This document shows, in pieces, positions 17,189 through 26,237 of a stretch of 60,742 bases of DNA. Origin of the DNA: Sphingopyxis sp. H115 (GTDB taxonomy: Bacteria > Pseudomonadota > Alphaproteobacteria > Sphingomonadales > Sphingomonadaceae); contig NZ_LNSA01000027.1 in the NCBI RefSeq assembly GCF_001468465.1, positions 1 through 60,742 on the forward strand. The letters run 5' to 3'. A program made the translations under genes and the position numbers. Within the stretch, counting starts at the first letter, position 1. Every line of letters starts with the position of its first letter. The notes under the pieces were generated by a model, which saw only the letters and a program-made list of their open reading frames with translations, did no database searches and had not been told where the DNA came from.

Positions 17189-17646
17189 GCAGCGAGAGCG
17201 ATCTGCCTCCCAAAATGCGGCCCTCCGCGCAGGTTGCGCCGCCCAAACCGCGACCTCGCCCGCAAGACCCGGTTGAGCAGGAATTCTGGAAGCGGTGCCA
17301 AGACGGCAATCTCTATTTCCAGCGCTGCGGCGGCTGCGGCTGCTTCCGCCACCTACCGCGCTATATGTGCGCAAAGTGCGGCTCGCCGGAATTCTCCTGG
17401 GAACGCAGCAGTGGCAAGGGCACGCTGTTTTCCTGGACCGTTACCCACCAGGCCCTCCACCCGGCTTTTACCGACGAAATTCCCTTCGTGGCGGCGGTGG
17501 TGGAATTGGAAGAGGGCGTACGCATGGCCACGCGCCTGATTGGTTGCGATCACGAGCGCCTAGCGCTCGACCTTCCGGTGGAAGTGGAATTCGAATTGAT
17601 CGGTGAGGACTTCCGCCTTCCTGTTTTCCGCCTGCGTGAAAGTTAG
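17185..17646 (+). CDS. DUF35 / OB-fold zinc-ribbon acyl-CoA-associated protein
   Basis: A 153-residue protein with an N-terminal helix ([19 protein letters not shown]), a four-cysteine rubredoxin-like zinc ribbon ([20 protein letters not shown]) and an OB-fold domain ([17 protein letters not shown]). DUF35 proteins bind and activate thiolase-fold partners. It has no MaoC hydratase domain, unlike ChsH2-type fusions, so the enoyl-CoA hydratase step is not encoded here. It is translationally coupled to the upstream Ltp2-like protein by ATGA. Confidence 0.85.
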   Translation: MSSESDLPPKMRPSAQVAPPKPRPRPQDPVEQEFWKRCQDGNLYFQRCGGCGCFRHLPRYMCAKCGSPEFSWERSSGKGTLFSWTVTHQALHPAFTDEIPFVAAVVELEEGVRMATRLIGCDHERLALDLPVEVEFELIGEDFRLPVFRLRES

Positions 17647-17653
17647 AAGCGTC

Positions 17654-18874
17654 ATGGATCTTGATTACGGGCCCGAATACGATGTCTTCCGCAAGCAAGT
17701 GCGGGCTTTCATCGAAGCGCACCGCCATCTCGCGCCGCCTTCTGCTGACCGGGCGGCCCGACCTTCGTCCAAGGCAGTCGAATGGCAGAAGCTGTTGATC
17801 GAGCATGGGTATACCGCGCGAACGATCCCGCAGGAGTATGGAGGCTATGGAGCGGAGCCGGACATTCTCCAATCGCGCATCATCGCAGAGGAATTTGCGC
17901 GGGCCAGGGTGCCGGGCGGGCTTTCTAATCAGGGAATCTCGATGTTCGTGCCGACCCTGCTTGAACTCGGCACCGAGGAACAGAAACGGCGCTGGATCGA
18001 ACCCACGTTGAAAGGCGATATCGTATGGTGCCAGGGCTATTCCGAACCCGGTGCCGGGTCGGACCTAGCCAACCTCAAGACCAGCGCGCACATCGAAAAC
18101 GGCGAATTTGTTATCAATGGCCAGAAGATCTGGACCAGCACCGCCAAGCAGGCCGACATGATCTTTTGCCTGGTCAGGACCGAACCTGACGCACCCAAAC
18201 ATGGCGGCATTTCCTACCTGATCTTTTCGATGGACACGCAGGGCATCGAGGTTCGCCCCTTGAAGACGATGACCGGTCACGCCGAGTTCAACGAGACGTT
18301 CTTCACCGATGTGCGCGTCCCCATGCACCAGATCGTCGGCCAGCGGGGCCAGGGCTGGTTCGTCGCGAACGCAACCCTAGGCCATGAGCGCGGAATGCTG
18401 GGCGATCCCGACGCGCTCGAAAACCGGCTGCAGGCGCTGATCGCACTGATGCAGGAAGAGCGTTTGGGCCAGGGTCGCGCGATCGACAATCCGGTACTGC
18501 GCGACCGGCTAGTGGCACTTCAGGCCGAAGTAGCGGCGATGAAATACAATGGGATGCGCATCCTTTCGAACAGCCTTAGGGGAGAGCCGGGCGGCATGGC
18601 GAAGCTGATCGTCAAGTTGCAAAGCTGTGAACTCGCTCACCAGATATCCGCGCTGGCAATCGACGCCATGGGCGAACTGGGCATACTCTATCACCACAGC
18701 CCGCGTGAGCGGGACGGCGGGGCGTGGCAATGGAACTATATGTTCCAACTCGGTCTCATCATCGGCGGCGGGACCGCTCAGATCCAGAAGAACATCATCG
18801 CCGAACGCGGCCTTGAAATGCCACGTGAGCCGAACCCCGCGGACATGGCGCGACAGAAGCAGGGAGCAGACTGA
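17654..18874 (+). CDS. Acyl-CoA dehydrogenase, first of a tandem pair
   Basis: A 406-residue acyl-CoA dehydrogenase. It has CQGYSEPGAGSDLANLKT (FAD/substrate loop), GQKIWTSTAKQADMIFCLVRT and the C-terminal GGGTAQIQKNIIAERGL. The residue before the GT turn is Gly, not Glu, so any catalytic base must sit elsewhere or come from the partner. The start at 17654 is preferred to the longer frame, with AGAAG upstream. It overlaps the next acyl-CoA dehydrogenase by one base (TGATG). Tandem acyl-CoA dehydrogenase pairs often form alpha2beta2 heterotetramers for bulky substrates such as steroid side chains. Confidence 0.9.
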   Translation: MDLDYGPEYDVFRKQVRAFIEAHRHLAPPSADRAARPSSKAVEWQKLLIEHGYTARTIPQEYGGYGAEPDILQSRIIAEEFARARVPGGLSNQGISMFVPTLLELGTEEQKRRWIEPTLKGDIVWCQGYSEPGAGSDLANLKTSAHIENGEFVINGQKIWTSTAKQADMIFCLVRTEPDAPKHGGISYLIFSMDTQGIEVRPLKTMTGHAEFNETFFTDVRVPMHQIVGQRGQGWFVANATLGHERGMLGDPDALENRLQALIALMQEERLGQGRAIDNPVLRDRLVALQAEVAAMKYNGMRILSNSLRGEPGGMAKLIVKLQSCELAHQISALAIDAMGELGILYHHSPRERDGGAWQWNYMFQLGLIIGGGTAQIQKNIIAERGLEMPREPNPADMARQKQGAD

Positions 18875-19965
18875 TGGACTTTGGACTTTCGCAGGACCAG
18901 CAGATGTTGCGCGACGCCGTTTCGCGGTGCCTCGCCGATACCAGCCCGCTCAGTCACGTCCGCGAATGTGCGGAGCGGGACAATCCGTTGAGCGACCAGG
19001 TGTTGCGCGCCCTCCACGATCTGGGCGTTGCCGGAATGCTCGTCCCCGAAGAGCATGGCGGGCTCGGCATGACCTTGCTCGACGCGGCGGTGGTGGCGGA
19101 ACAGCTTGGCTATGCGGTCGCACCGGTGCCGTTTCTCGCCAGTCAGGTTCTCGCACCGATCGCCTTGCGCGAAGCTGGCAACGAGGAGCAAAAGGCCCAC
19201 TGGCTGCCAAAGATAGCGAGCGGCGAGGCGCGTGTCGGTGTCGCGATTTCCGAGACGATCGAGGTGCGCGACGGCGCGGGAGTTTCCTCTGCCGGCGGGA
19301 AGCTCAACGGCACCGCCCTGTTCGCGCTCGATTTCGAAGGAGCTGATGCCTACGTCGTCGCCGATTCCGGTGGCAGGCTGCACCTTGTCGGTGCCAAGGC
19401 GTCCGGGCTGGAAGCTATCGCGTTGACGACCATCGATCGCACCCGTAGCGTCGGGGAATTGCGGTTTGACGGGGACGAAGCGGAACCACTGGCTGACGAT
19501 GGCGGAGCTACAGTGGCCCGGCTGCGCGATGCGGGCCGCGTGATCCTCGCCGCAGACAGCCTTGGCGCAGGTCAGGCCATGATCGAAAGGGCTGTCGATT
19601 ATGCTGGTCAGCGCGAACAGTTCGGCCGCCTGATCGGTAGTTTCCAGGCCGTAAAGCATATGTGCGCCGAGATGGCCGCGCGGCATGAACCGTGCCGTTC
19701 GCTCGTCTGGTACGCCGCCCACGCCTTCGACGCGGTGCCGAATGAGGCATCACTGCTTGCCTGCCATGCCAAATCGCACACGGCCGAGGTCTATCGATTT
19801 GTCGCACGCACTTCCACCGAAGTGCACGGCGGAATGGGATTCACCGACCTGCTTGGCCTGCATTACTGGTTCAAACGGATCGGATTCGACCGGCAGGTTC
19901 TGGGTGGGCCAGAAGCGGTCCGGGCGGAGGCTGCGGCACTTCAGGGCTGGACCAAAGCTGCGTGA
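18874..19965 (+). CDS. Acyl-CoA dehydrogenase, second of a tandem pair
   Basis: A 363-residue acyl-CoA dehydrogenase of the shorter, FadE-like type. Its domains run from MDFGLSQDQQMLRDAVSRCL, through PEEHGGLGMTLLDAAVVAEQL, to DYAGQREQFGRLIGSFQAVKH and EVHGGMGFTDLLGLHYWFKR. The GQREQFG...FQAVKH segment is the strongest family signature. The FAD-side SEP/GS loop of the first subunit is poorly conserved here, again suggesting a heteromeric enzyme with the gene immediately upstream. The start codon overlaps the upstream stop by one base. Together they would introduce the alpha,beta double bond before the retro-aldol step. Confidence 0.88.
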   Translation: MDFGLSQDQQMLRDAVSRCLADTSPLSHVRECAERDNPLSDQVLRALHDLGVAGMLVPEEHGGLGMTLLDAAVVAEQLGYAVAPVPFLASQVLAPIALREAGNEEQKAHWLPKIASGEARVGVAISETIEVRDGAGVSSAGGKLNGTALFALDFEGADAYVVADSGGRLHLVGAKASGLEAIALTTIDRTRSVGELRFDGDEAEPLADDGGATVARLRDAGRVILAADSLGAGQAMIERAVDYAGQREQFGRLIGSFQAVKHMCAEMAARHEPCRSLVWYAAHAFDAVPNEASLLACHAKSHTAEVYRFVARTSTEVHGGMGFTDLLGLHYWFKRIGFDRQVLGGPEAVRAEAAALQGWTKAA

Positions 19966-20023
19966 TGTTTCTTCCAAGGGAAGTGCGCCAAAGCCGCCAC
20001 CCCGTTCGGAGAGGGGAACTAAT

Positions 20024-21637
20024 GTGATCGACTGGAATCTCGGCGACATTCTCGACGCTATCGAGCCCGTCATGCCAAAGGATGCGCCGGCCCTGATACA
20101 CGGCGACCGGATCATCACCTGGCCCGAAATGTCGGGACGTTCGAACAATGTTGCCCGCGCGCTCCGGCAGCGCGGAGCCGGCAATGGGGCCAAGGTTGCC
20201 TTTTATATGCGCAACCGACCCGAATATGGCGAGTTGATGGCAGCCTGCTTCAAGGGGCGCCTGATCCATGTGAACATCAATTACCGCTATGTCGCCGAGG
20301 AGGTCTTCTATATCTTCGACGATTCCGATAGCGAAGTGATCGTCTACAGCTCGGAATTCCGCGACTGTATCGTCGAGCTCGAGGATCGGCTCGAGAAGGT
20401 TCACACCTTTGTGGAAATTGGCGAGGCTTCGCAAATCGCGCCTTTTGCGATCCCTTACGAAACACTCGCGCAAGAAGGCGACGGATCGGCGCTCGGCATA
20501 GTGCGCTCTCCCGAAGATCAGCTCTTCATCTATACCGGCGGCACGACGGGCATGCCCAAGGGCGTGATGTGGCATCACGACCAAATGCGCAAAGCACAGC
20601 TCGAGGCCCAGAAGCTGCTCGCCCCCGTTCCTCAGACACTCGAAGAACACGTCGCGTTGATCACAAGTCAAGGGCCCGGCAACCGCACCCTGCCATCCTG
20701 CCCGATGATGCACGGGACCGGCTTCATCACCGCGATCGGCACACTTATGTCGGGCGGCGCCATCGTTACACTCGCAGACTCGTCCTTCGATGCGACGGAG
20801 TTGTGGGAAACAGTTGATAAGCATAAGGTGCAAAGCATCGCAATTGTGGGCGATGCCTTTGCCAAGCCAATGCTGCAGGCGCTGGACCGGAATCCCGGCC
20901 GCTGGGATACCAGCAGCCTCGTCACCATCGTTTCATCCGGCGTGATGTGGAGCAAGGAAGTCAAGGCTGGGCTGTGCAAGCATATCCCCCAGGTGGTGCT
21001 GATGGACAGCTTCGGCGCTTCCGAAGGGCTCGGCTTCGGCCGCTCCATCACAACCGCGCAAGGGGGCACCAACACCGCGAAATTTGCGATTGGCGAATTC
21101 TGTCATGTCTTTGATGAAAACGACCAGAAAGTGACGCCGGGAAGCGGCGTACCGGGATTTATCGCCCTCATGGGTGCGATCCCAGCGGGTTATTACAAGG
21201 ATCCCGAGAAATCCGCCAAGACCTTCCGCACAATCGATGGGGTCCGCTATTCGATTCCGGGCGACTGGTGCACGGTCGAGGCCGATGGCAGCCTGACCTT
21301 GCTGGGCCGTGGCAGCGTTTGCATCAACACTGCTGGCGAGAAAGTTTACCCCGAGGAAGTCGAGGAGATTCTCAAGACCCATCCCGCGATTGGTGACGCG
21401 CTGGTCGTGGACGTGCCAAACGAAAAATGGGGTCAGGCCGTCACCGCCGTCGTCCACCTCAGCGGCGACGTTGCGTTCGACGAGCAAGCCGTCAAGGATC
21501 ATGTGCGGGGGCAGTTGGCAGGCTACAAAACACCGAAGGCCATATATCCAACGAAGATCCCCCTGCGCGCATCGAACGGCAAGGCCGACTATGCAACGGC
21601 GAAGGCAATTGCCGAGAGCCTGACTGCCGCTTCATGA
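20024..21637 (+). CDS. Acyl-CoA synthetase (AMP-forming, FadD-like)
   Basis: A 537-residue adenylate-forming enzyme. The P-loop is YTGGTTGMPKGVMWHHDQM, the hinge region GDWCTVEADGSLTLLGRGS, then INTAGEKVYPEEVEEIL, and the C-terminal catalytic Lys is in RASNGKADYA. The YTGGTTGMPKGVMW form is typical of FadD enzymes in steroid and isoprenoid pathways. The start is GTG 20024, in frame, with GGAGAGGGG upstream; an ATG at 20022 is out of frame. The stop overlaps the monooxygenase start by ATGA. It would activate the carboxylic acid formed after P450 oxidation, or the acid freed by the terminal hydrolase. Confidence 0.92.
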   Translation: MIDWNLGDILDAIEPVMPKDAPALIHGDRIITWPEMSGRSNNVARALRQRGAGNGAKVAFYMRNRPEYGELMAACFKGRLIHVNINYRYVAEEVFYIFDDSDSEVIVYSSEFRDCIVELEDRLEKVHTFVEIGEASQIAPFAIPYETLAQEGDGSALGIVRSPEDQLFIYTGGTTGMPKGVMWHHDQMRKAQLEAQKLLAPVPQTLEEHVALITSQGPGNRTLPSCPMMHGTGFITAIGTLMSGGAIVTLADSSFDATELWETVDKHKVQSIAIVGDAFAKPMLQALDRNPGRWDTSSLVTIVSSGVMWSKEVKAGLCKHIPQVVLMDSFGASEGLGFGRSITTAQGGTNTAKFAIGEFCHVFDENDQKVTPGSGVPGFIALMGAIPAGYYKDPEKSAKTFRTIDGVRYSIPGDWCTVEADGSLTLLGRGSVCINTAGEKVYPEEVEEILKTHPAIGDALVVDVPNEKWGQAVTAVVHLSGDVAFDEQAVKDHVRGQLAGYKTPKAIYPTKIPLRASNGKADYATAKAIAESLTAAS

Positions 21638-23268
21638 CGAATCAGACTTCGCCCGATTATGACGCTGTGATCATCGGTGCTGGCTTCAGCGGGATCTACT
21701 TGCTCCACAAGTTGCGGGACGCCGGGTTCAACGTGCTGCTGGTCGATGCTGCGACCGATCCGGGCGGCATCTGGCACTGGAATTGCTATCCCGGCGCACG
21801 CGTGGATTCGCAGATTCCGCTCTATGAATTCTCGATCCCCGAAGTGTGGCGGACATGGACTTGGAGTGAGCGCTTTCCCGGCTGGGAAGAACTCAGGGCC
21901 TATTTCCGCCATGTCTGCGATACGCTGAACCTTTGGCCGCTGATGCGGATGGGATCGAGGGTCGAAAGCGCCGATTTTGATGCAGGGCGGGGACTATGGA
22001 ATCTACAGCTTGAGGGCGGGCAATCCGTATCGACACGCTTCTTGCTCCCAGCCCTCGGTTTTGCGTCGAAGCCGTATATCCCCGACATTCCGGGCATTGA
22101 GGATTTCGAGGGCGAATGGTGCCACACGGCGCGCTGGCCGCAGGAGGGTATTGATCTCGATGGGCGCAAAGTTGCCCTGATCGGAACCGGAGCGAGCGGT
22201 GTGCAGGTCGCCCAAGAAGCAGCCAAGCGGGCTGAAGCGCTGATCCTGTTCCAAAGAACCCCGATCCTGGCCCTGCCGATGCGGCAGGAGCGGCTGACGC
22301 GGGAGGATCAGGAACGCGAAAAGCACAGCTATCCTGCCCTTTTCGAACAGCGCAGGCAGACGAGCGGAGGATTTGAAAGCCAGTCACTTGAAGTCTCGGC
22401 GCTCGAAGTCGACGAGATTGAGCGCAATGCCCACTTCGAAGATTTATGGCAGCGAGGCGGATTGAGGTTCTGGTACCACAACTTCGCCGACTTGCTTACC
22501 AATCGCGCAGCCAATCGCCACGCCTACGATTTCTGGCGCGACAAGGTTCGCGCGCGGATCGCCGATCCCGATCTGGCCGAGAAACTCGCCCCATCCGAAC
22601 CGCCGCATCCGTTCGGCACGAAGCGACCTTCGCTGGAACAGGGATATTACGAGATTTTCGCGCAGGACAATGTTGCGCTGGTTGATCTGAAGGCAAACCC
22701 GATCACCCGTGTCGGGCCGCACGCAATCACAACCGCAGACGGCGAGGTCGAATGCGATCTCATCGTTTTCGCCACCGGCTTCGACGCGGGGCGGGGCGGG
22801 TTGATCGACATGAACATCACCGGCAGGGGCGGCCTGTTACTGTCGCAAGCTTGGGACAACGGGCTGCGCGCCTATCTGGGAATGGCGGTATCGGGTTTCC
22901 CCAACATGCTGTTCGCTTACGGACCCCTGAGCCCCTCGGGTTTTTCCAACGGCCCGACAAGCGCGGAAATGCAGGGCGACTGGATCTGCGATTTCATGGT
23001 CTGGCTGCGAAACAACGGTTACGATCTTTTCGACGCCGATCCGCAAGCAGAGGCGGACTGGACCGAAATGGTCGCTCAGGTTGGCGCTATGACGCTCTTT
23101 CCCGAAGCGGACTCCTGGTACATGGGCGCAAACATCCCGGGTAAGAAGCGCCAACTCATCAATTTTCCAAGCGTGTCGACCTATGCTGCGATTTGCGGCG
23201 ATGTGGCACGCGATGCCTACCGCGGCTTTGCCGCCAGCACACCAGCGAACAAGGACAGCGCAACCTGA
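21634..23268 (+). CDS. Type I Baeyer-Villiger monooxygenase
   Basis: A 544-residue flavoprotein with an N-terminal Rossmann motif GAGFSG (residues 15-20), GGIWHWNCYPGARVD and the Baeyer-Villiger fingerprint F158-x-G160-xxx-H164-xxx-W168-P169. A second nucleotide site GTGASG follows. These features distinguish it from simple flavin monooxygenases. It would use NADPH and oxygen to turn a ketone into an ester or lactone. Upstream are the retro-aldolase genes that would create a ketone; downstream, overlapping by one base, is an alpha/beta hydrolase that could open the product. It belongs to the cyclohexanone/steroid monooxygenase class; the substrate is unknown. Confidence 0.92.
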   Translation: MTNQTSPDYDAVIIGAGFSGIYLLHKLRDAGFNVLLVDAATDPGGIWHWNCYPGARVDSQIPLYEFSIPEVWRTWTWSERFPGWEELRAYFRHVCDTLNLWPLMRMGSRVESADFDAGRGLWNLQLEGGQSVSTRFLLPALGFASKPYIPDIPGIEDFEGEWCHTARWPQEGIDLDGRKVALIGTGASGVQVAQEAAKRAEALILFQRTPILALPMRQERLTREDQEREKHSYPALFEQRRQTSGGFESQSLEVSALEVDEIERNAHFEDLWQRGGLRFWYHNFADLLTNRAANRHAYDFWRDKVRARIADPDLAEKLAPSEPPHPFGTKRPSLEQGYYEIFAQDNVALVDLKANPITRVGPHAITTADGEVECDLIVFATGFDAGRGGLIDMNITGRGGLLLSQAWDNGLRAYLGMAVSGFPNMLFAYGPLSPSGFSNGPTSAEMQGDWICDFMVWLRNNGYDLFDADPQAEADWTEMVAQVGAMTLFPEADSWYMGANIPGKKRQLINFPSVSTYAAICGDVARDAYRGFAASTPANKDSAT

Positions 23269-24263
23269 TGAATGAGATGTTCAGAATAAGTGACTTTCCA
23301 GTGGACATTGATCCTGTTTGGGCTGGCGACGGCTCACATCTGCCCGAATGGTTCGTGTCGGCGCTCAAGGTGCCCCGCGAAGAAGGTTATGTGGAAATAG
23401 ATGGGGCCAAGGCGCACTATTTCCGCTGGGGTGACCCCAGCAAGCCCAAGGTATTGATGACCCATGGCTTTCTGGCACATGCGCGCTGCTTTGCCTTCAT
23501 TGCACCGTTTCTGGCAGAAGATTATGACGTGGTGGCGTTTGATCTGGCCGGCATGGGCGACAGCGACATGCGTGGTCGCGCCGACCTCTTGGCGAGAGGG
23601 GGCGAGTTTCGCGAGATTGCCGAGGCGCTGAATATGTTTGCGGATGGCCAAAAGCCGACAATCATCGCGCACAGCTTCGGGTCGGGCGCAGCCCTGACAG
23701 CCGTGACCCAGTGGCCCGAGGCCTTTGCCGGAGTGGTGGTTTGCGATCTCATGATCATGCGGCCCGCTCTCCTGGAAGAGTACTGGAACCTCAGGCGGTC
23801 AAGCCCTGGTTCCGGCGATCCGGACAAGCCCAGCAAGCGTTATCCTTGCTATGAAACGGCACGTAAGCGGTACATCCTTTCCCCGCCCCAGCCGGTCGGC
23901 GAGCCATTCCTTCTGGACTACATGGCCTATCATTCCCTGCGACAGGATGGAGACGAGTGGACGTGGAAGTTTTCAACCGAGGTCTTTCGGAGGAGCAACA
24001 AGCCCAACGAATGGCTCACCATGGGCGAGCGTCTGGTGCAGGCACCGGGCCGGAAGGCCATCGTGCACGGCGGTATGAGCCAACTCTTCACCCCGGAATC
24101 GGCCGAATACGTCCGCGAGCTGGGTGGAGGTGACATTCCGATCATCGCGGTGCCTGAAGCCCGTCACCATCTGATGCTCGATCAGCCTTTGGCCTTTGTA
24201 ACCGCACTCCGCAGCATTCTTGCCCTTTGGGATACGCACACTGCACCGCCACTTGCAGCCTGA
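23268..24263 (+). CDS. Alpha/beta hydrolase (epoxide/lactone-hydrolase-like)
   Basis: A 331-residue alpha/beta hydrolase. The oxyanion region is MTHGFLAHARCF, the nucleophile elbow AHSFGSG with Ser, and the catalytic His is in PEARHHLMLDQP. FDLAGMGDSDMRG is the typical strand 4 region. The start overlaps the monooxygenase stop by one base (TGATG at 23266-23270). The position directly after a Baeyer-Villiger monooxygenase suggests hydrolysis of the ester or lactone product. It is the last gene of the operon, 177 bp before the IS66 end; that gap contains nothing recognisable. Confidence 0.85.
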   Translation: MNEMFRISDFPVDIDPVWAGDGSHLPEWFVSALKVPREEGYVEIDGAKAHYFRWGDPSKPKVLMTHGFLAHARCFAFIAPFLAEDYDVVAFDLAGMGDSDMRGRADLLARGGEFREIAEALNMFADGQKPTIIAHSFGSGAALTAVTQWPEAFAGVVVCDLMIMRPALLEEYWNLRRSSPGSGDPDKPSKRYPCYETARKRYILSPPQPVGEPFLLDYMAYHSLRQDGDEWTWKFSTEVFRRSNKPNEWLTMGERLVQAPGRKAIVHGGMSQLFTPESAEYVRELGGGDIPIIAVPEARHHLMLDQPLAFVTALRSILALWDTHTAPPLAA

Positions 24264-24439
24264 TCCTGGTTGTCCTTCGCCCCGGGTTCCCGCAGGTGCG
24301 GTGCTTGCCAGACCTTGCCTGCCGGGAAAGGGAGCTGCCACTCAGCGTTCGCCGGCCATGCCGTTGCGGCGTTCAAGCCATCGTTCGCGCCGCACCAGAT
24401 AGAACGGGAAGGCGAAACAGTGCCAAGCAGCGAAAGCAT

Positions 24440-25805
24440 GTAACCGGTGTTTTCAGGCCACGGTGGACCATGGCATGAGTTGGGCGAGATTGTTGGCGGG
24501 ATGACCGTTGGCAAGTTTCACGAGGGTCTGGGTCATCCAGCCGTGCGGGTTGACGCCGCTGATCTTGCAGTTTTCGATGAGCGTGGCGATCACCGCCCAG
24601 TTGTCGCCGCCTTCGTCGGAACCGGCAAACAGGGCATCTTTGCGATTCAATGCGAGGGGGCGGATCGAGCGTTCGACGGTATTGGAGTCGAGCTCGATGC
24701 GGCCGTCGTCGATGAACCGGGACAGTCCATCCCAGCGGGTGAGCGCATAGCGGATCGCCTCGCCGAGCTTGCTCTTGGCGCTGACTTGGCGGCCAGGGGC
24801 GGCAAGATATTGATGAAGATCACCGACGATGACGCGGCTGCGTTCGGTCCGAGCGGCACAGCGTTGCTCGGCGGGTGAACCGCGCACCTCGTCCTCGACA
24901 CCATAGAGCAAGGCAATGCGGCGCAGCACTTCGGTGGCGACCGGCGACGTGTCGGCCAGTTCGTAGAACTTGCGGCGGACGTGCGCCCAGCAGAAAGCGA
25001 GCCGGATCTGCTGGCGCCGCCGGGCGAGCGCGGCGTAGCCGCCATAGCCATCGACCTGCAGGATGCCCGCGAAATCACCAAGGTGCGTGTGAGGGCGTTT
25101 TGCCTTGCGATCTGGCGCATAGACATAGGCAACGATCGGCGGATCGCAGCCGCCCCATGGTCGATCATCGCGAGCATAGGCCCAGAGCTGTCCTGTCTTG
25201 GTCGGCCCGCGCCCGGATCGAGGACCGGGGCGGTTATCTCGTCGGCGAACAACCGCTCGGATCGTCGTAGCTCGTCGAGAATGTGGTCACGCAAGGGGCG
25301 CAGATACCAGGCCGCTCGCCCGACCCAGTCGGCCAAAGTGGATCGGTCGAGCCGGACGCCCTGCCGGGCGTATATCTGGGCCTGCCGGTAAAGCGGCAGG
25401 TGATCGGCATACTTGGATACCAGCACCTGGGCGATCAGTGCCTCGGTGGGAGTACCGCCCTCGATGATCCGCGCTGGCGCCGGAGCCTGCACGATCGCGC
25501 TCTCGCACGAACGGCAGCCATAACGCGGCCGCCGGGTGACCAGGACGCGGAAGGTGGTCGGCACCACATCGAGGCGCTCGGCCACATCCTCGCCGATCTT
25601 CCGAATGTGCCGATGGCAGGATCACACCCTCGGCCTCAAGCTGTTTACGCAAATCCCGCCGCCAGGCGTATAGCTGCGAGGGATCCAGCCCATGCCGGCG
25701 CGCCACAGGACTGACGCCCTTGCGGCCCGAATAGCACTCCGCGACAATCGAGGCCTCCACCTCGGGCGGCCACTCCCGCCGCTTGCCCGCGCCGATGAAC
25801 ACCTC
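24440..25805 (-). mobile_element. IS66-family remnant (tnpC with frameshift, tnpA piece, tnpB deleted)
   Basis: On the minus strand the order is tnpA fragment, then tnpC, with no tnpB. A terminal-repeat-like GTAACCGGTG lies at 24440-24449 just outside the tnpC stop, as expected for IS66 ends beginning GTAA. The inner junction near 25620 joins the tnpA coding sequence directly to an internal point of tnpC. The outer side is fused to an ISL3 transposase fragment near 25805. The element is therefore a deletion derivative that marks the right boundary of the P450/BVMO module. Confidence 0.8.
24453..25620 (-). pseudogene. IS66 TnpC transposase, N-truncated and frameshifted
   Basis: The C-terminal part reads cleanly in one frame from about 25195 to 24453: TKTGQLWAYARDDRPWGG, then VDGYGGYAALARRRQQIRLA, FCWAHVRRKFYELADTS, DSNTVERSIRPLALNRKDA and GSDEGGDNWAV. 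The middle part (AERLDVVPTTFRVLVTRRPR, YGCRSCE, LPLYRQAQIYARQGV, RLDRSTLADWVGR) is in another frame up to about 25205. A one-base loss between LDPG and TKTG (about 25195-25210) explains the switch. The true N-terminus is missing at the internal deletion. No functional protein is expected. Confidence 0.85.
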
Positions 25806-26198
25806 AAGGCGGCGCGCCAAGCTGGCCGCCGGACGCCCACCCAGCGCCAGCCTAAGGTGATGTACGATAGAATCCAGGCGGGCCGTACGCCGGGCAAATG
25901 TTGCAGTCACATCTGGAGGAAAGCGTTCAACGAAGATCCGCGTGGTGCAGCGGGATGTGGCGCAGCGAAAACGCCGGGCGACAAGAGTAATCCGAACCGG
26001 TCGGCCATGAGAGAGTAGATCGGCGAGTGTACAGTGATATCGACTGTGGACACGCGCAGATGGGCGGCAGCAGTTCGGGTAAATCGAAACTCGAAATCGG
26101 GATCGCCGGGTGATCCGTATCTGATCGGCGGCATACTCGACCTTGTCGATCACCAATCCTGTTGGCGCAATGGCTTCGCGAAAACCTCTCCCATGCAT
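25620..26198 (-). pseudogene. Chimeric ORF: ISL3 transposase N-terminus fused to IS66 TnpA
   Basis: From ATG 26198 (GGAGGAGATC upstream) the frame encodes the ISL3-type N-terminus. This includes the zinc-ribbon/helix region PNCCRPSARVHSRYHCTLAD, then LLSHGRPVRITLVARRFRC, and RRTARLDSIVHHLRLALGG. Near 25805 it passes in frame into IS66 TnpA: FIGAGKRREWPPEVEASIVA, ECYSGRKGVSPVARRHGLDP and SQLYAWRRDL. It then runs out of family similarity at the tnpC junction. One ISL3 metal-ligand Cys position looks changed (PNCC rather than PDCG). Most of the ISL3 transposase is gone. It shows that two unrelated elements recombined here. Confidence 0.8.
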
Positions 26199-26237
26199 GG
26201 CGATCTCCTCCTTCGGGGAAAAACTCGCCACTATCAA

